From contig NZ_CP014754.1 of assembly GCF_001447155.2 (NCBI RefSeq), forward strand, positions 2,232,001 through 2,296,000: a DNA stretch of 64,000 nt, given 5' to 3'. The notes beneath the pieces are model-generated. The model had not been told where the DNA came from. It did not search any database and saw nothing but the letters and a program-made list of their open reading frames with translations. This DNA is from Marinobacter sp. LQ44 (GTDB lineage: Bacteria > Pseudomonadota > Gammaproteobacteria > Pseudomonadales > Oleiphilaceae). The position numbers and the translations under genes were made by a program. How positions within the stretch are numbered: position 1 is the stretch's first letter; every line of letters starts with the position of its first letter. Of the stretch, positions 17,793 through 25,517 are shown one piece after another.

Positions 17793-19070
17793 TTAACTTG
17801 CCCTGAACTCGGGGACAGGGATGCCGGTTCGTACTTTGGTCAGATCCATCAACCTCAGCTCATTGTGCAGATAGGCGTTGGGTAAGGCCAGGCTTGCCAG
17901 CGGTGAAGCCGCATTACGCCAGCTTTGCATCTTGATGAACTTAAACGGCGGGCGATAGCCCAGCTGTTTCAGCCTCCGATGCAACCGGCCCGGCTTCTTC
18001 CACTGCTTGAGCTGGATGCAGCGCAGGCGCCGCCTTAACCAACTCATCACCTGCTTCAGCACCCTCGCGCAGTTCGCCACCCGGAAGTAGTTGGCAAAGC
18101 CCCGTAGCACCGGATTCAGCTCGCGGATAATCGCCGCAAGCCCGATGCCCCGGTTACGCTTTGTCAGCGCTTTCAGCTTCTGCTTGAGTTTCACCACCTT
18201 CTTGTCCTGGATGCGGGTGTAGTTCGTGTAGATCACCACGCCCAGGAACTTTACCCCCTCATCGCTGTGGGCGATGTGGGTCTTGGTGACGTTCACCGTC
18301 AGCTTCAGCTCTTCTTCCAGATAGCGTTGGGCCACCCGTAACGCATTCTCCGCGCCCGCTCGTGAGCCGCACAGGATCAGGATGTCGTCCGCGTAGCGGA
18401 CGATCCGGTGCCCCCGCGCTTTCATGAACTGGTCGAAGGCGTCCAGGTAGGCGTTTGCGATCAGCGGACTGATCACGCCACCCTGAGGGCTTCCCAGTTC
18501 CGTCTCTTCGAGGTGGTATCCCACCATCACGCCACTTTCCAGGAACTGGCGCAGCAGTGACAGGACACTGCCGTCCGTGATCCGTTGGCGGAACTGGCGG
18601 ATGATCAGGTCATGGTTGAGCGTGTCGAAGCATTTCGACAGGTCCATGTCCACAACCCAGTCACGCCGGTATCGGCGGATAAACAACTCCGCCTTGCCGA
18701 TGGCGTGGTGACCACTGCGTCCCGGACGATACCCGTAACTCGACGGGTGGAAATCCGGCTCGAAGATCGGTTCGATAATACGGCGCAGCGCCTGTTGCAC
18801 AACCCGGTCCCGAACCGTCGGAATGCCCAGCAGACGCTCACCGCCGTCATCCTTGGCGATGGCTACGCGTCTGACTGGCTGCGCCCGATAGCGCTTTTCC
18901 TTCAGCTCGAGCAACAGGCACGACAGCTCCACCTCCAGATTCGCCTCAAACCCACTCAGGCTCTGCCCATCGATTCCGGCCGCGCCCTTGTTGCGTTTGA
19001 TGTGTCTGAAGGCTTCATACAGGCGCTGTTTTGACAGCAATTGCCCGTACAGACTGTAGTATTTCCTCAT
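17793..19070 (-). CDS. ltrA: group II intron reverse transcriptase/maturase (intron B)
   Basis: A 425-residue intron-encoded protein. RT blocks: AFRHIKRNKGAAGIDG, GERLLGIPTVRDRVVQQAL, SSYGYRPGRSGHHAI, DMDLSKCFDTLNHDL, GSPQGGVISPLIANAYLD and active site YADD (HRIVRYADDILI), followed by maturase domain X (PVLRGFANYFRVANCARVL) and a short basic tail. No HNH endonuclease domain is present. It is only distantly related to the intron A protein, so the two introns arrived independently. The frame is intact. Confidence 0.88.
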   Translation of the reverse strand: MRKYYSLYGQLLSKQRLYEAFRHIKRNKGAAGIDGQSLSGFEANLEVELSCLLLELKEKRYRAQPVRRVAIAKDDGGERLLGIPTVRDRVVQQALRRIIEPIFEPDFHPSSYGYRPGRSGHHAIGKAELFIRRYRRDWVVDMDLSKCFDTLNHDLIIRQFRQRITDGSVLSLLRQFLESGVMVGYHLEETELGSPQGGVISPLIANAYLDAFDQFMKARGHRIVRYADDILILCGSRAGAENALRVAQRYLEEELKLTVNVTKTHIAHSDEGVKFLGVVIYTNYTRIQDKKVVKLKQKLKALTKRNRGIGLAAIIRELNPVLRGFANYFRVANCARVLKQVMSWLRRRLRCIQLKQWKKPGRLHRRLKQLGYRPPFKFIKMQSWRNAASPLASLALPNAYLHNELRLMDLTKVRTGIPVPEFRAS

Positions 19071-19753
19071 GCCTGCTCATCTCCGCGATGACGGCTTCGA
19101 GGGTTGGCTTGGCTGCCGGTGTGTTTCAAGCGATCCGCCCGGGTGCTAGCGCTCAGGCAATCTGCCGCCACGGTATCGCTCTACTCCCTTGTTCGGAGAA
19201 CACCAGAGCCACTGCGTTCCCGCAGTACCCCAGTGCACGTCCCTGCCCCGTCGGGCAGCTTGTGAACACAGCGTCCACCTCTCACTCGTCGTCCGTCATT
19301 CTCGTTAATGACTTCCGCCCTTCGCATCCGATCAGAGCTTTTGACCCTGACCGGTCCGCTGAACCTCCGTCAGCGGTCATTCCGGTTTTATCCTCCACGC
19401 TGTTACCAGGCTTCTCAGGCCGGAACTTCCTCACTACTACGGCTTCATCTGCCACCTCGCACCAACTGCGGCCTCGGCTTTCACCTTGCGCCACAGCCTC
19501 CGACAACGCCGGATTCGGTGTCAGGCTTCCCCGGTTACTGCACCGGCTCCCTGTTAACGATGCCACCCTCAAACACAGCCCAGGTCTGACTGAGTATCGG
19601 GCGTCGCGTTATTTCGCACGCTGGCCCACCTGACCTGCCGAAGCAGGTTCACTTGCGTTGTGTACCGTTAACTTCCTATGGCTTCCTTCAGACCCCACCG
19701 TTGGCCAGTGACGCCCTTGCCAGTCGGATTGTCTTCCCCTCAGTCGGGGTGAC

Positions 19754-19866
19754 GCCATCTTCTTTCAGATGGCCGGGTTTGCCGGCTTCGCCGGGCAAAC
19801 AAAAAAGGGCCGCCAAAGCGACCCACAAAACAGTAGCAAAATAAGACTTCCCGAACCGAGCCGACA
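19754..19866. other. short intergenic stretch with two hairpins
   Basis: GCCATCT-TCTTTC-AGATGGC (19754-19773) is a perfect seven-base stem at the edge of intron B and may be its stem-loop target or part of its 5' end. A second GC-rich hairpin, GTTTGCC-GGC-TTC-GCC-G-GGCAAAC, follows on the plus strand and is succeeded by six A, so it does not form a normal terminator in either direction. The remaining 60 bases show nothing recognisable. Confidence 0.5.
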
Positions 19867-19962
19867 GGCCGTGGGGCGGGGCGGTCTTTTCCGCCGGAAA
19901 AAAGATGTCTGAGCGAAGCGAGTTGTTTTTTCCAGAGGAAAAGACCTCCCCGCTCCGCGGCC
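19867..19962. repeat. long inverted repeat H1 (GAGCGAAGCGAG family)
   Basis: Arms 19867-19892 and 19937-19962 pair over 26 bases with one mismatch and two G-T pairs; the left arm is G-rich (GGCCGTGGGGCGGGGCGG...). Inside, GGAAAAAA and TTTTTTCC form a second stem around the core TGTCTGAGCGAAGCGAGTT (19906-19924), which contains the GCGAAGC mini-hairpin. It starts 13 bases beyond the decarboxylase stop codon and might terminate transcription, but it is far longer than a terminator. Same core as H2 and H3, different arms. Confidence 0.8.
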
Positions 19963-19974
19963 AGACTCCCAAGC

Positions 19975-21150
19975 TTAGATGTAGTAGTCCTTCAACGGAG
20001 GAAAGCCATTAAACTCCACCGCACTGTAAGTGGTGGTATAAGCCCCGGTCGACAACCAGTACATCCGGTCACCAATCGCCAGATTCAACGGCAACGGGTA
20101 CTTATGGTGCTCGTACATAATATCGGCACTGTCACAAGTCGGCCCCGCAATCACACAGTCCTCGCCCTCACCGGTCTTCTCGGTCCAGATCGGAAACTTG
20201 ATCGACTCATCCAGCGTCTCAATCAGCCCCGAGAACTTACCCACATCGGTAAACACCCATCGGTGCAACGCGGTACGGGACTTCCGGGAAATCAGCACCA
20301 CCTCACTCACCAGCACACCGGCGTTAGAGATCAACGAACGGCCCGGCTCAATAATGATCTCCGGCAGATCGTCACCAAAATCTTCCCGCAGGAAACGGGC
20401 AATTTCCTCCGCATACACCGCCAGCTCATTGGTGCGGGCAATGTAGTTGGCCGGGAAACCACCGCCCATGTTGATCATTTTCAGCTCAATGCCGTCTTCT
20501 TCCTTCAGACGCTCGAAAATCACCTTCACCTTATTCAGGGCCGCGTCCCAGGCGCCGATTTCCCGCTGCTGGGAACCCACGTGGAACGACACGCCGTAAG
20601 GCACCAGGCCCAGATCACGGGCCAGAATCAGCAGATCCATGGCCATATCCGTCTGGCAACCAAACTTGCGAGACAGCGGCCAGTCGGCAGTCAGGGTGCC
20701 TTCGGTCAGGATGCGCACATACACCTTCGAGCCCGGCGCCGCCTTGGCAATGTTACGCAGGTCCGCCTCGGAATCGGTGGCGTACAGGCGCACACCCTTC
20801 TCGTAAAAGGTGCGGATGTCCTTCGCCTTCTTGATGGTGTTGCCGTAGCTGATGCGATCGCCGGTGACACCCAGCCCCATAACCTTGTCCAGTTCATACA
20901 CCGACGCGATATCGAAACAGGCACCTTTATCCCGCAGCATGGTCAGAATCTGCGGCGCCGGGTTGGCTTTAACCGCATAGTAAACCTTGGCGTACGGGAA
21001 CCCTTCCACCAGCTCCTCGTACTGACGGTCAATGGTCTGGGTATCGATGACCACAAACGGGGTTTCCTTGCCGTCGGCAAAGTCCTTGATCCGCTTGAAG
21101 GTCTCGGCGCTGTAGTAATCGGCGATATCAGCGTTGGGGGTCTGGTTCAT
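19975..21150 (-). CDS. type III PLP-dependent ornithine/lysine decarboxylase
   Basis: Fold-type III decarboxylase (alanine-racemase-like barrel) making putrescine or cadaverine from ornithine or lysine. The 391-residue protein has the PLP lysine in YYAVKANP (Lys61), HVGSQQ near 190, the phosphate-binding EPGRS region near 265, and the active-site cysteine in GPTCDSAD near 337. The frame is open upstream, but the chosen ATG starts the family-like sequence and GGAGGG precedes it. Eukaryotic-type ornithine decarboxylases and lysine/ornithine enzymes share these motifs, so substrate is uncertain. It follows, in the same direction, an ATP-grasp gene from which it is separated by a strong terminator. 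Confidence 0.85.
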   Translation of the reverse strand: MNQTPNADIADYYSAETFKRIKDFADGKETPFVVIDTQTIDRQYEELVEGFPYAKVYYAVKANPAPQILTMLRDKGACFDIASVYELDKVMGLGVTGDRISYGNTIKKAKDIRTFYEKGVRLYATDSEADLRNIAKAAPGSKVYVRILTEGTLTADWPLSRKFGCQTDMAMDLLILARDLGLVPYGVSFHVGSQQREIGAWDAALNKVKVIFERLKEEDGIELKMINMGGGFPANYIARTNELAVYAEEIARFLREDFGDDLPEIIIEPGRSLISNAGVLVSEVVLISRKSRTALHRWVFTDVGKFSGLIETLDESIKFPIWTEKTGEGEDCVIAGPTCDSADIMYEHHKYPLPLNLAIGDRMYWLSTGAYTTTYSAVEFNGFPPLKDYYI

Positions 21151-21184
21151 GGGTGGTGTGTCCCTCCACAGGGTAAACGGGCAT

Positions 21185-21217
21185 AAAAAAGGGTAGCACA
21201 GACCCGCTGTGCTACCC
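21185..21217 (-). terminator. Rho-independent terminator of the ATP-grasp gene
   Basis: On the minus strand an 11-base perfect stem GGGTAGCACAG/CTGTGCTACCC with a five-base loop is followed by TTTTTT. It lies about 100 bases after the ATP-grasp stop and 35 bases before the decarboxylase start. Confidence 0.9.
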
Positions 21218-21319
21218 GTGAATGGCGCGATCATCAGGCTTTTTTCTGACCACCGCAAATGCGCATATATACCCATAAATCCGGCAACGGAAGCCGGACC
21301 TCTGGCACAGCATTCTTTA

Positions 21320-22138
21320 TCACACCGCCACCGGCCAAAGCGGCGTCGGCTCTGTCGGCCCGTCCGGATCCTGGGGGCAGCTCTGCCTGTTCAGGTAATC
21401 CAGAATGGCCTCTTTCAAATCACTACCCAGACCCAGCCCCTGGTTACCGAACAGCCGATTAAACTCAAGCACATACGGGTAGCCATCGACCAGCGCTATA
21501 TCGAAACCGGCGTGGTCCACACCCAGCTCCCTGGCCAGCCGCAAAGCCAGCCCGGTGACCACCTCCGGTACCGGGCTGGTATCAATTTTCCCACCCCGGG
21601 CCACGTTGTTGTAGAAGCCCTGTTCCGCCTGGGTTCGCCAATAGGCCGTCAGCACCCGGTCACCCACCACCACAACCCGCACATCACGGTCGATCGGCAG
21701 GTATTCCTGGGCATAAAGCACGTGGGTACGTTCGCAGTACCGGCGCCAGTCGTCACGATTTTCGATCAGCCACACCCCTTCACCCATACTGGCCTTGGGC
21801 AGTTTTGCCACAAAGGGCAGGGCCATGGTGTCCCAGATCAGATCCCGCTCCTGGGGGCCGTTGGCTTCGATCAGCGTCCAGGGGGTGTGTTCCGGTGCTA
21901 CGGTCTGGAACGCACGGGTCATCTCCACCTTGTCGTGACCAATGCGATAGCTGGCCTCGCTTGGAAACACGCGGCGCTTGAGACCGTGGACCAGGGCATT
22001 CAACTGCCAGTATTCCGGGAACAGCACCCAGTCGGCATCTCGCAGCAGGTCCTTGTGTCTCAGAAACTGCTCCGGCTTGAGTACTGTGGTGTCAGGAAAG
22101 CCAAGGGTACGGAAGATATCAAAGGAAACCAGGTGCAT
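21320..22138 (-). CDS. ATP-grasp (RimK-like) family protein
   Basis: A 272-residue protein with ATP-grasp features: PFVAKLPKASMGEGVWLIE (nucleotide-binding lysine and small loop), LYAQEYLPIDRDVRVVVVGDRV (the EYL.. D.R ... segment), and metal-binding FDIALVDGYPYVLEFNR near the C-terminus. These match RimK/glutathione-synthetase-like ligases that join a carboxylate to an amine or thiol. The ATG chosen starts at MHLVSFDIF; the open frame upstream has no family character and no clear ribosome site precedes either. The neighbour makes a polyamine precursor, so an amine ligase role is possible but speculative. Confidence 0.75.
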   Translation of the reverse strand: MHLVSFDIFRTLGFPDTTVLKPEQFLRHKDLLRDADWVLFPEYWQLNALVHGLKRRVFPSEASYRIGHDKVEMTRAFQTVAPEHTPWTLIEANGPQERDLIWDTMALPFVAKLPKASMGEGVWLIENRDDWRRYCERTHVLYAQEYLPIDRDVRVVVVGDRVLTAYWRTQAEQGFYNNVARGGKIDTSPVPEVVTGLALRLARELGVDHAGFDIALVDGYPYVLEFNRLFGNQGLGLGSDLKEAILDYLNRQSCPQDPDGPTEPTPLWPVAV

Positions 22139-22249
22139 GGTGTCAGCGGCACTCCAGATAGGTTGCGCGCATTTTATACAGAATCCGGTTCCGGACAAGC
22201 TACCTCAGGAAAAATAATTGACCGGCGTCATGGACAGAGCGAATATAAA

Positions 22250-22264
22250 TGATAATGCTTTTCA
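22250..22264. promoter_or_regulatory. Fur-box-like site
   Basis: TGATAAT-G-CTTTTCA matches the 7-1-7 Fur consensus TGATAATnATTATCA at 12 of 14 positions. It lies 21 bases upstream of the start codon of the small periplasmic protein, close to likely promoter elements (TTGACC at 22218 and an AT-rich TATAAA at 22244). Iron repression is inferred. Confidence 0.6.
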
Positions 22265-22285
22265 TTAACTAAAAAGGAGCTACCT

Positions 22286-22657
22286 ATGACCAAGAAACTG
22301 ATGTTTGCCACTCTTACCTGCGCCGCCTTCGCATTCAGCGCCAACGCCCACGCCAGTGACGTCGAACACTTCAAGGGCAAGCCCTCTGACACCCTGGAAC
22401 AGGCGGTTAGCAACTTCTCGGAATACAACAACAAGTTGGAAAAGGTGTTGGCCGGAGACATGACCCCCGAGGCCATGAACGAAGTCCACGAACTGACCTA
22501 TACCCTGGAAAACGCTCTGGGCAAGATCAGTGAAGAACTGCGCGAACTGGCGGATGTGCTGGAAGAAGTTCACGTTGCCTCCGAGCACGCCGATGGCAAC
22601 GCTGTTAAAAAGCACGGGCAGAAGTACCTTGAAGTCAGTCGGGAAGTGATCAAATAA
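22286..22657 (+). CDS. small periplasmic helical protein (DUF6746-like)
   Basis: A 123-residue precursor with signal peptide MTKKLMFATLTCAAFAFSANAHA (cleavage near residue 23-24) and a mature all-helical, acidic protein carrying several His and Met residues. The pattern SDVEHFKGKPSDTLEQAV, FSEYNNKLEKVLAG and HELTYTLENALGKI resembles DUF6746, a family that has a cytochrome b562-like helix layout; no CxxCH heme site is present. AAAAGGAG stands seven bases before the ATG. A Fur-like box overlaps its promoter region, suggesting induction when iron is scarce. It converges on hrpB with a 12-base gap. Confidence 0.75.
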   Translation: MTKKLMFATLTCAAFAFSANAHASDVEHFKGKPSDTLEQAVSNFSEYNNKLEKVLAGDMTPEAMNEVHELTYTLENALGKISEELRELADVLEEVHVASEHADGNAVKKHGQKYLEVSREVIK

Positions 22658-22668
22658 CAGATTGCATG

Positions 22669-25143
22669 TCAGCGAGCGGGGCGTTTTTTCGTTCCCTGCT
22701 GAGCCTGGGCGGTGAGTGGGTCGTCCGGCCAGGGGTGTTTGGGATAGCGGCCACGCATGTCCTTGCGCACCTCCGGATAGGCGTTCTGCCAGAAACTGGC
22801 CAGGTCGGCAGTGACCGCTAAAGGCCGCTGGGCCGGTGACAAAAGATGAATCACCACCGGTACCCGACCACCAGCCACTGTCGGCGTTTCCGTCCAGCCA
22901 AACAACGCCTGCAACTTGACCGCCAGCACCGGGCCGTTGTCGGCGCTGTAATCCAGGGTGACGTTCTGGCCGGTGGGAATGGTCAGAGCTCGGGGCGCGA
23001 GTTCGTCCAGTTGCTGCTGTTGCGGGTAGTCCAGCAGGGCATGCAGGGCCTGAACCAGGTTGATGCCCGCCAGGTCAGACCAGCGCTTCATACCAGCCAT
23101 AAACGGCGCTAACCAGGTCTCCAGAGTGTCCAGCAAGAACTGGTCGCTGACCTCTGGCCAGTCGCCGGGGAATTTCTCCGCCAGCAATCGCACCCGGGCA
23201 ACCCACTGGCGGGCCGTATCACTCCAGGGCAGGCTGTCCAGACCTTTACGGCGCACCGCGTCCAGCAGGCCCTGCTGAACCAGTTCCGGGGCAACCTGAT
23301 TCAGCGGCTTCTCCGCCAGCACCAGTGCCCCGAGCTTGCGGACCCGGCGGGCGACGATGGTGCCGCGTTTGTCGTCCCACAGGGCTTCCTCACGTTCTTC
23401 GATATGGTTAGCCAGGTCCTGTTCAAGGTCCGTGAGATCGACCGGTGCCGCCAGATAAATCGTCGCTTCCCGGGCCTTACCATCCAGATCCGCCGTCACC
23501 AGCCAGTCCTGCCGAGCCAGGGGATCGTCCTCCCGCAACACCGCACCCTTGCCGTTACTCAACTGATACCGGGGCATGGCCCCTGAGCGGCGGCGGGCAA
23601 TACGGTCCGGATAGGCCTGGGCCAACACCCGCCCAACGTCGGTTTCCGAGGGTAAATCCTGTGCCAGCGGGCCACGGCACAGTCGTTTTGCCGCCTGCCG
23701 AACCGCCTGCAACCGTGCGGTGTCCAGGCCGCGATGACCGCGTTCGCCCCGCAGCACCCGAATCCGTTCATGCAGATCCGCGCCGGAGCCTGGCCCGAGC
23801 AAGTCCCGCTCCTCCAACAGCGCGGCCAGCTCGGCCGCCAGCTGGCCCAGCCCCAGGGTACGGCCTTTGATCACCATATGGGCCAGGCGAGGGTGCAGGC
23901 CCAGCTCCCGGGCCGCCTTGCCGTGATCTGTGATGGCTCCCTCGGCATCCAGCAGATCCAGCCACTGCAACAACTCCACCGCCTGCTGCCAGTGCGCATT
24001 CGGCGGGGCATCAATCCAACCCACCTGCTCCGGGGAACGGGCCCCCCACTGGGCCAATTCCAGCACCAGCGGCGCCAGGTCGGCTTCCTGGATTTCCGGC
24101 GGCGTGTAGTCCGCCAACCCGAACTGCTCCGACTCACTCCACAGCCGGTAACACACACCCGGCTCAACCCGACCGGCCCGGCCCTTGCGCTGCTCGGCAG
24201 ACGCCTTTGATACCCGCCCGGTCACAAGGCGTGTCATACCGCTGTTGGGATCAAACACCGCCCGGCGCTGCTGACCGGCATCAATCACCACCCGCACGCC
24301 TTCAATAGTCAGACTGGTCTCAGCAATCGCTGTGGCCAGCACAATTTTGCGGGCACCGTCCTGTGCCGGCGAAATCGCCCGCTCCTGTTCTTCGGCTTTG
24401 AGATTGCCATACAACGGCGCCAGCACCACGTTAGCCGGCAACTGACCCGCCAGCTGCTGCGCCACCCGGCGAATCTCCCCGGCCCCGGGCAGAAATACCA
24501 GCATGGAACCGGTCTGCGCGCCCAAGGCCTCCTGAATCACCGCCACTATCTGGTCCACCATCCGGGCATTACGGGGCAAAGGGCGGTACAACACCTCCAC
24601 CGGAAACGCCCGGCCCTCGCTGGTGATTACCGGTACATTCCCCAGCACCCGGGCAATGGGCGCGGTATCCAGGGTGGCCGACATCACCAGCAATCTCAGG
24701 TCTTCCCGCAGGGCCTGCTGGCTTTCTCGCACCAGGGCCAATCCCAGATCGGCTTGCAAGGAGCGCTCGTGAAACTCATCAAACAGCACAGCGGCATAGT
24801 CTTCCAGCATCGGGTCGTTCTGAATCAAGCGCGTCAGAATGCCCTCGGTCACCACCTCAATCTTTGTGCTGCCTGACACCTTCGTATCGAGGCGAGTCCG
24901 ATACCCCACCGTTTGCCCCGGCGCCTCACCTAACTGCTTCGCCATATACCGGGCCGCCGACCTGGCCGCCAGCCGCCTGGGCTCCAACATCAGGATCTTC
25001 CGGTTGTCCCGCCATGGGGCATCCAACAGAGCCAGCGGGACCCTTGTCGTTTTACCGGCACCCGGTGGTGCCTGCAGCAAGGCTGTGGTGCCTTGGTTCA
25101 GGGTTTGTTTTAGCTCTGGGAGTATGTGTTCTATTGGGAGCAT
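22669..25143 (-). CDS. hrpB: ATP-dependent RNA helicase HrpB
   Basis: DEAH-type RNA helicase, 824 residues, the normal length. N-terminal Walker A QAPPGAGKTTRVP, motif II as DEFHERS (HrpB has DEFH instead of DEAH), motif III SATLD, motif VI QRKGRAGR, then HA2 and the HrpB-specific C-terminal domain ending in a basic tail (TKKRPAR). The frame is intact. The ATG lies 42 bases from inverted repeat H2, which therefore occupies its promoter region. Physiological role in bacteria is poorly defined. Confidence 0.93.
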   Translation of the reverse strand: MLPIEHILPELKQTLNQGTTALLQAPPGAGKTTRVPLALLDAPWRDNRKILMLEPRRLAARSAARYMAKQLGEAPGQTVGYRTRLDTKVSGSTKIEVVTEGILTRLIQNDPMLEDYAAVLFDEFHERSLQADLGLALVRESQQALREDLRLLVMSATLDTAPIARVLGNVPVITSEGRAFPVEVLYRPLPRNARMVDQIVAVIQEALGAQTGSMLVFLPGAGEIRRVAQQLAGQLPANVVLAPLYGNLKAEEQERAISPAQDGARKIVLATAIAETSLTIEGVRVVIDAGQQRRAVFDPNSGMTRLVTGRVSKASAEQRKGRAGRVEPGVCYRLWSESEQFGLADYTPPEIQEADLAPLVLELAQWGARSPEQVGWIDAPPNAHWQQAVELLQWLDLLDAEGAITDHGKAARELGLHPRLAHMVIKGRTLGLGQLAAELAALLEERDLLGPGSGADLHERIRVLRGERGHRGLDTARLQAVRQAAKRLCRGPLAQDLPSETDVGRVLAQAYPDRIARRRSGAMPRYQLSNGKGAVLREDDPLARQDWLVTADLDGKAREATIYLAAPVDLTDLEQDLANHIEEREEALWDDKRGTIVARRVRKLGALVLAEKPLNQVAPELVQQGLLDAVRRKGLDSLPWSDTARQWVARVRLLAEKFPGDWPEVSDQFLLDTLETWLAPFMAGMKRWSDLAGINLVQALHALLDYPQQQQLDELAPRALTIPTGQNVTLDYSADNGPVLAVKLQALFGWTETPTVAGGRVPVVIHLLSPAQRPLAVTADLASFWQNAYPEVRKDMRGRYPKHPWPDDPLTAQAQQGTKKRPAR

Positions 25144-25185
25144 GGGGTGTGGTTGGGTTTAGCCTTGGAGTTTTGGGGGTGGCGC

Positions 25186-25268
25186 GGGGGTGTTTTGGTT
25201 TTTTTGGCCGAAAAAGAACTCGCTTCGCTCAGACACCTTTATTCGGTCAAAAAAACCAAAACACCCCC
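25186..25268. repeat. long inverted repeat H2 (GAGCGAAGCGAG family, reverse)
   Basis: Arms 25186-25212 and 25242-25268 pair over 27 bases with one G-T pair; left arm GGGGGTGTTTTGG.... The core lies at 25217-25235 on the minus strand and is identical to H1 (TGTCTGAGCGAAGCGAGTT), with a short inner stem CCGAA/TTCGG-type. It is 42 bases upstream of hrpB. Confidence 0.82.
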
Positions 25269-25394
25269 ACACCCTGCGTAACTTTAAGGGTATATCCAGA
25301 GGTTACCATGGTCGTACTTGGGTTAAGCCGCTTATGCCGTCAAGCTCACCCAGCAAATTATCTTTTTCAGCGGAACCGCTGTGGTCAGCTAGAG

Positions 25395-25483
25395 CGGGGT
25401 GGTGGGGTATTTTTTTCCGCCGGAAATGAATGTCTGAGCGCAGCGAGTTTCATTTCCAAGGCAAAAAATACCCCACCACCCCG
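25395..25483. repeat. long inverted repeat H3 (GAGCGAAGCGAG family, forward)
   Basis: Outer arms 25395-25415 and 25463-25483 are a perfect 21-base match (CGGGGTGGTGGGG...). Inner arms GGAAATGAA (25422) and TTCATTTCC (25449) are also perfect. Core TGTCTGAGCGCAGCGAGTT (25431-25449) differs from H1/H2 by one base, which keeps a GNA loop in the GCGNAGC mini-hairpin. It ends 35 bases past the MFS stop codon and is 126 bases from H2, in the opposite orientation. Confidence 0.82.
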
Positions 25484-25517
25484 ATCAATCCCCCACAACC
25501 CGCCGTCTGGGGCCGAA

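Larger units (their letters stand above)
17715..19753 (-). mobile_element. group II intron B
   Basis: About 2.0 kb, adjacent to intron A. Domain V is the classical type with an AGC triad: GAGCCGTATACG ... TGTACGGTTC. Domain VI (about 17718-17755) is a GAGGCG-GTGA-CGCCTC hairpin with a bulged A in CCCTACTC. The 690 bases before the maturase gene hold domains I-III; segments reading GGAAGACAATCCGACTGGCA and GGCCAACGGTGGGGTCTGAA resemble domain I of proteobacterial introns of this type. The 5' boundary is uncertain by perhaps 15 bases because no perfect GUGYG start is visible; a GCCATCT/AGATGGC hairpin lies at that edge. The 3' end is obscured by intron A. Confidence 0.75.

Noticed and set aside
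15880..19753. Integron-related insertion
   Set aside because: Class C introns are often found in attC sites, but no integrase, attI or gene cassette is visible.
19774..19806. Possible terminator next to intron B
   Set aside because: The GC-rich hairpin is followed by A on the plus strand, so neither strand has a hairpin followed by T.
19031..19844. Open frames on the plus strand in this stretch
   Set aside because: They lie opposite domains I-III of intron B and resemble no protein family.
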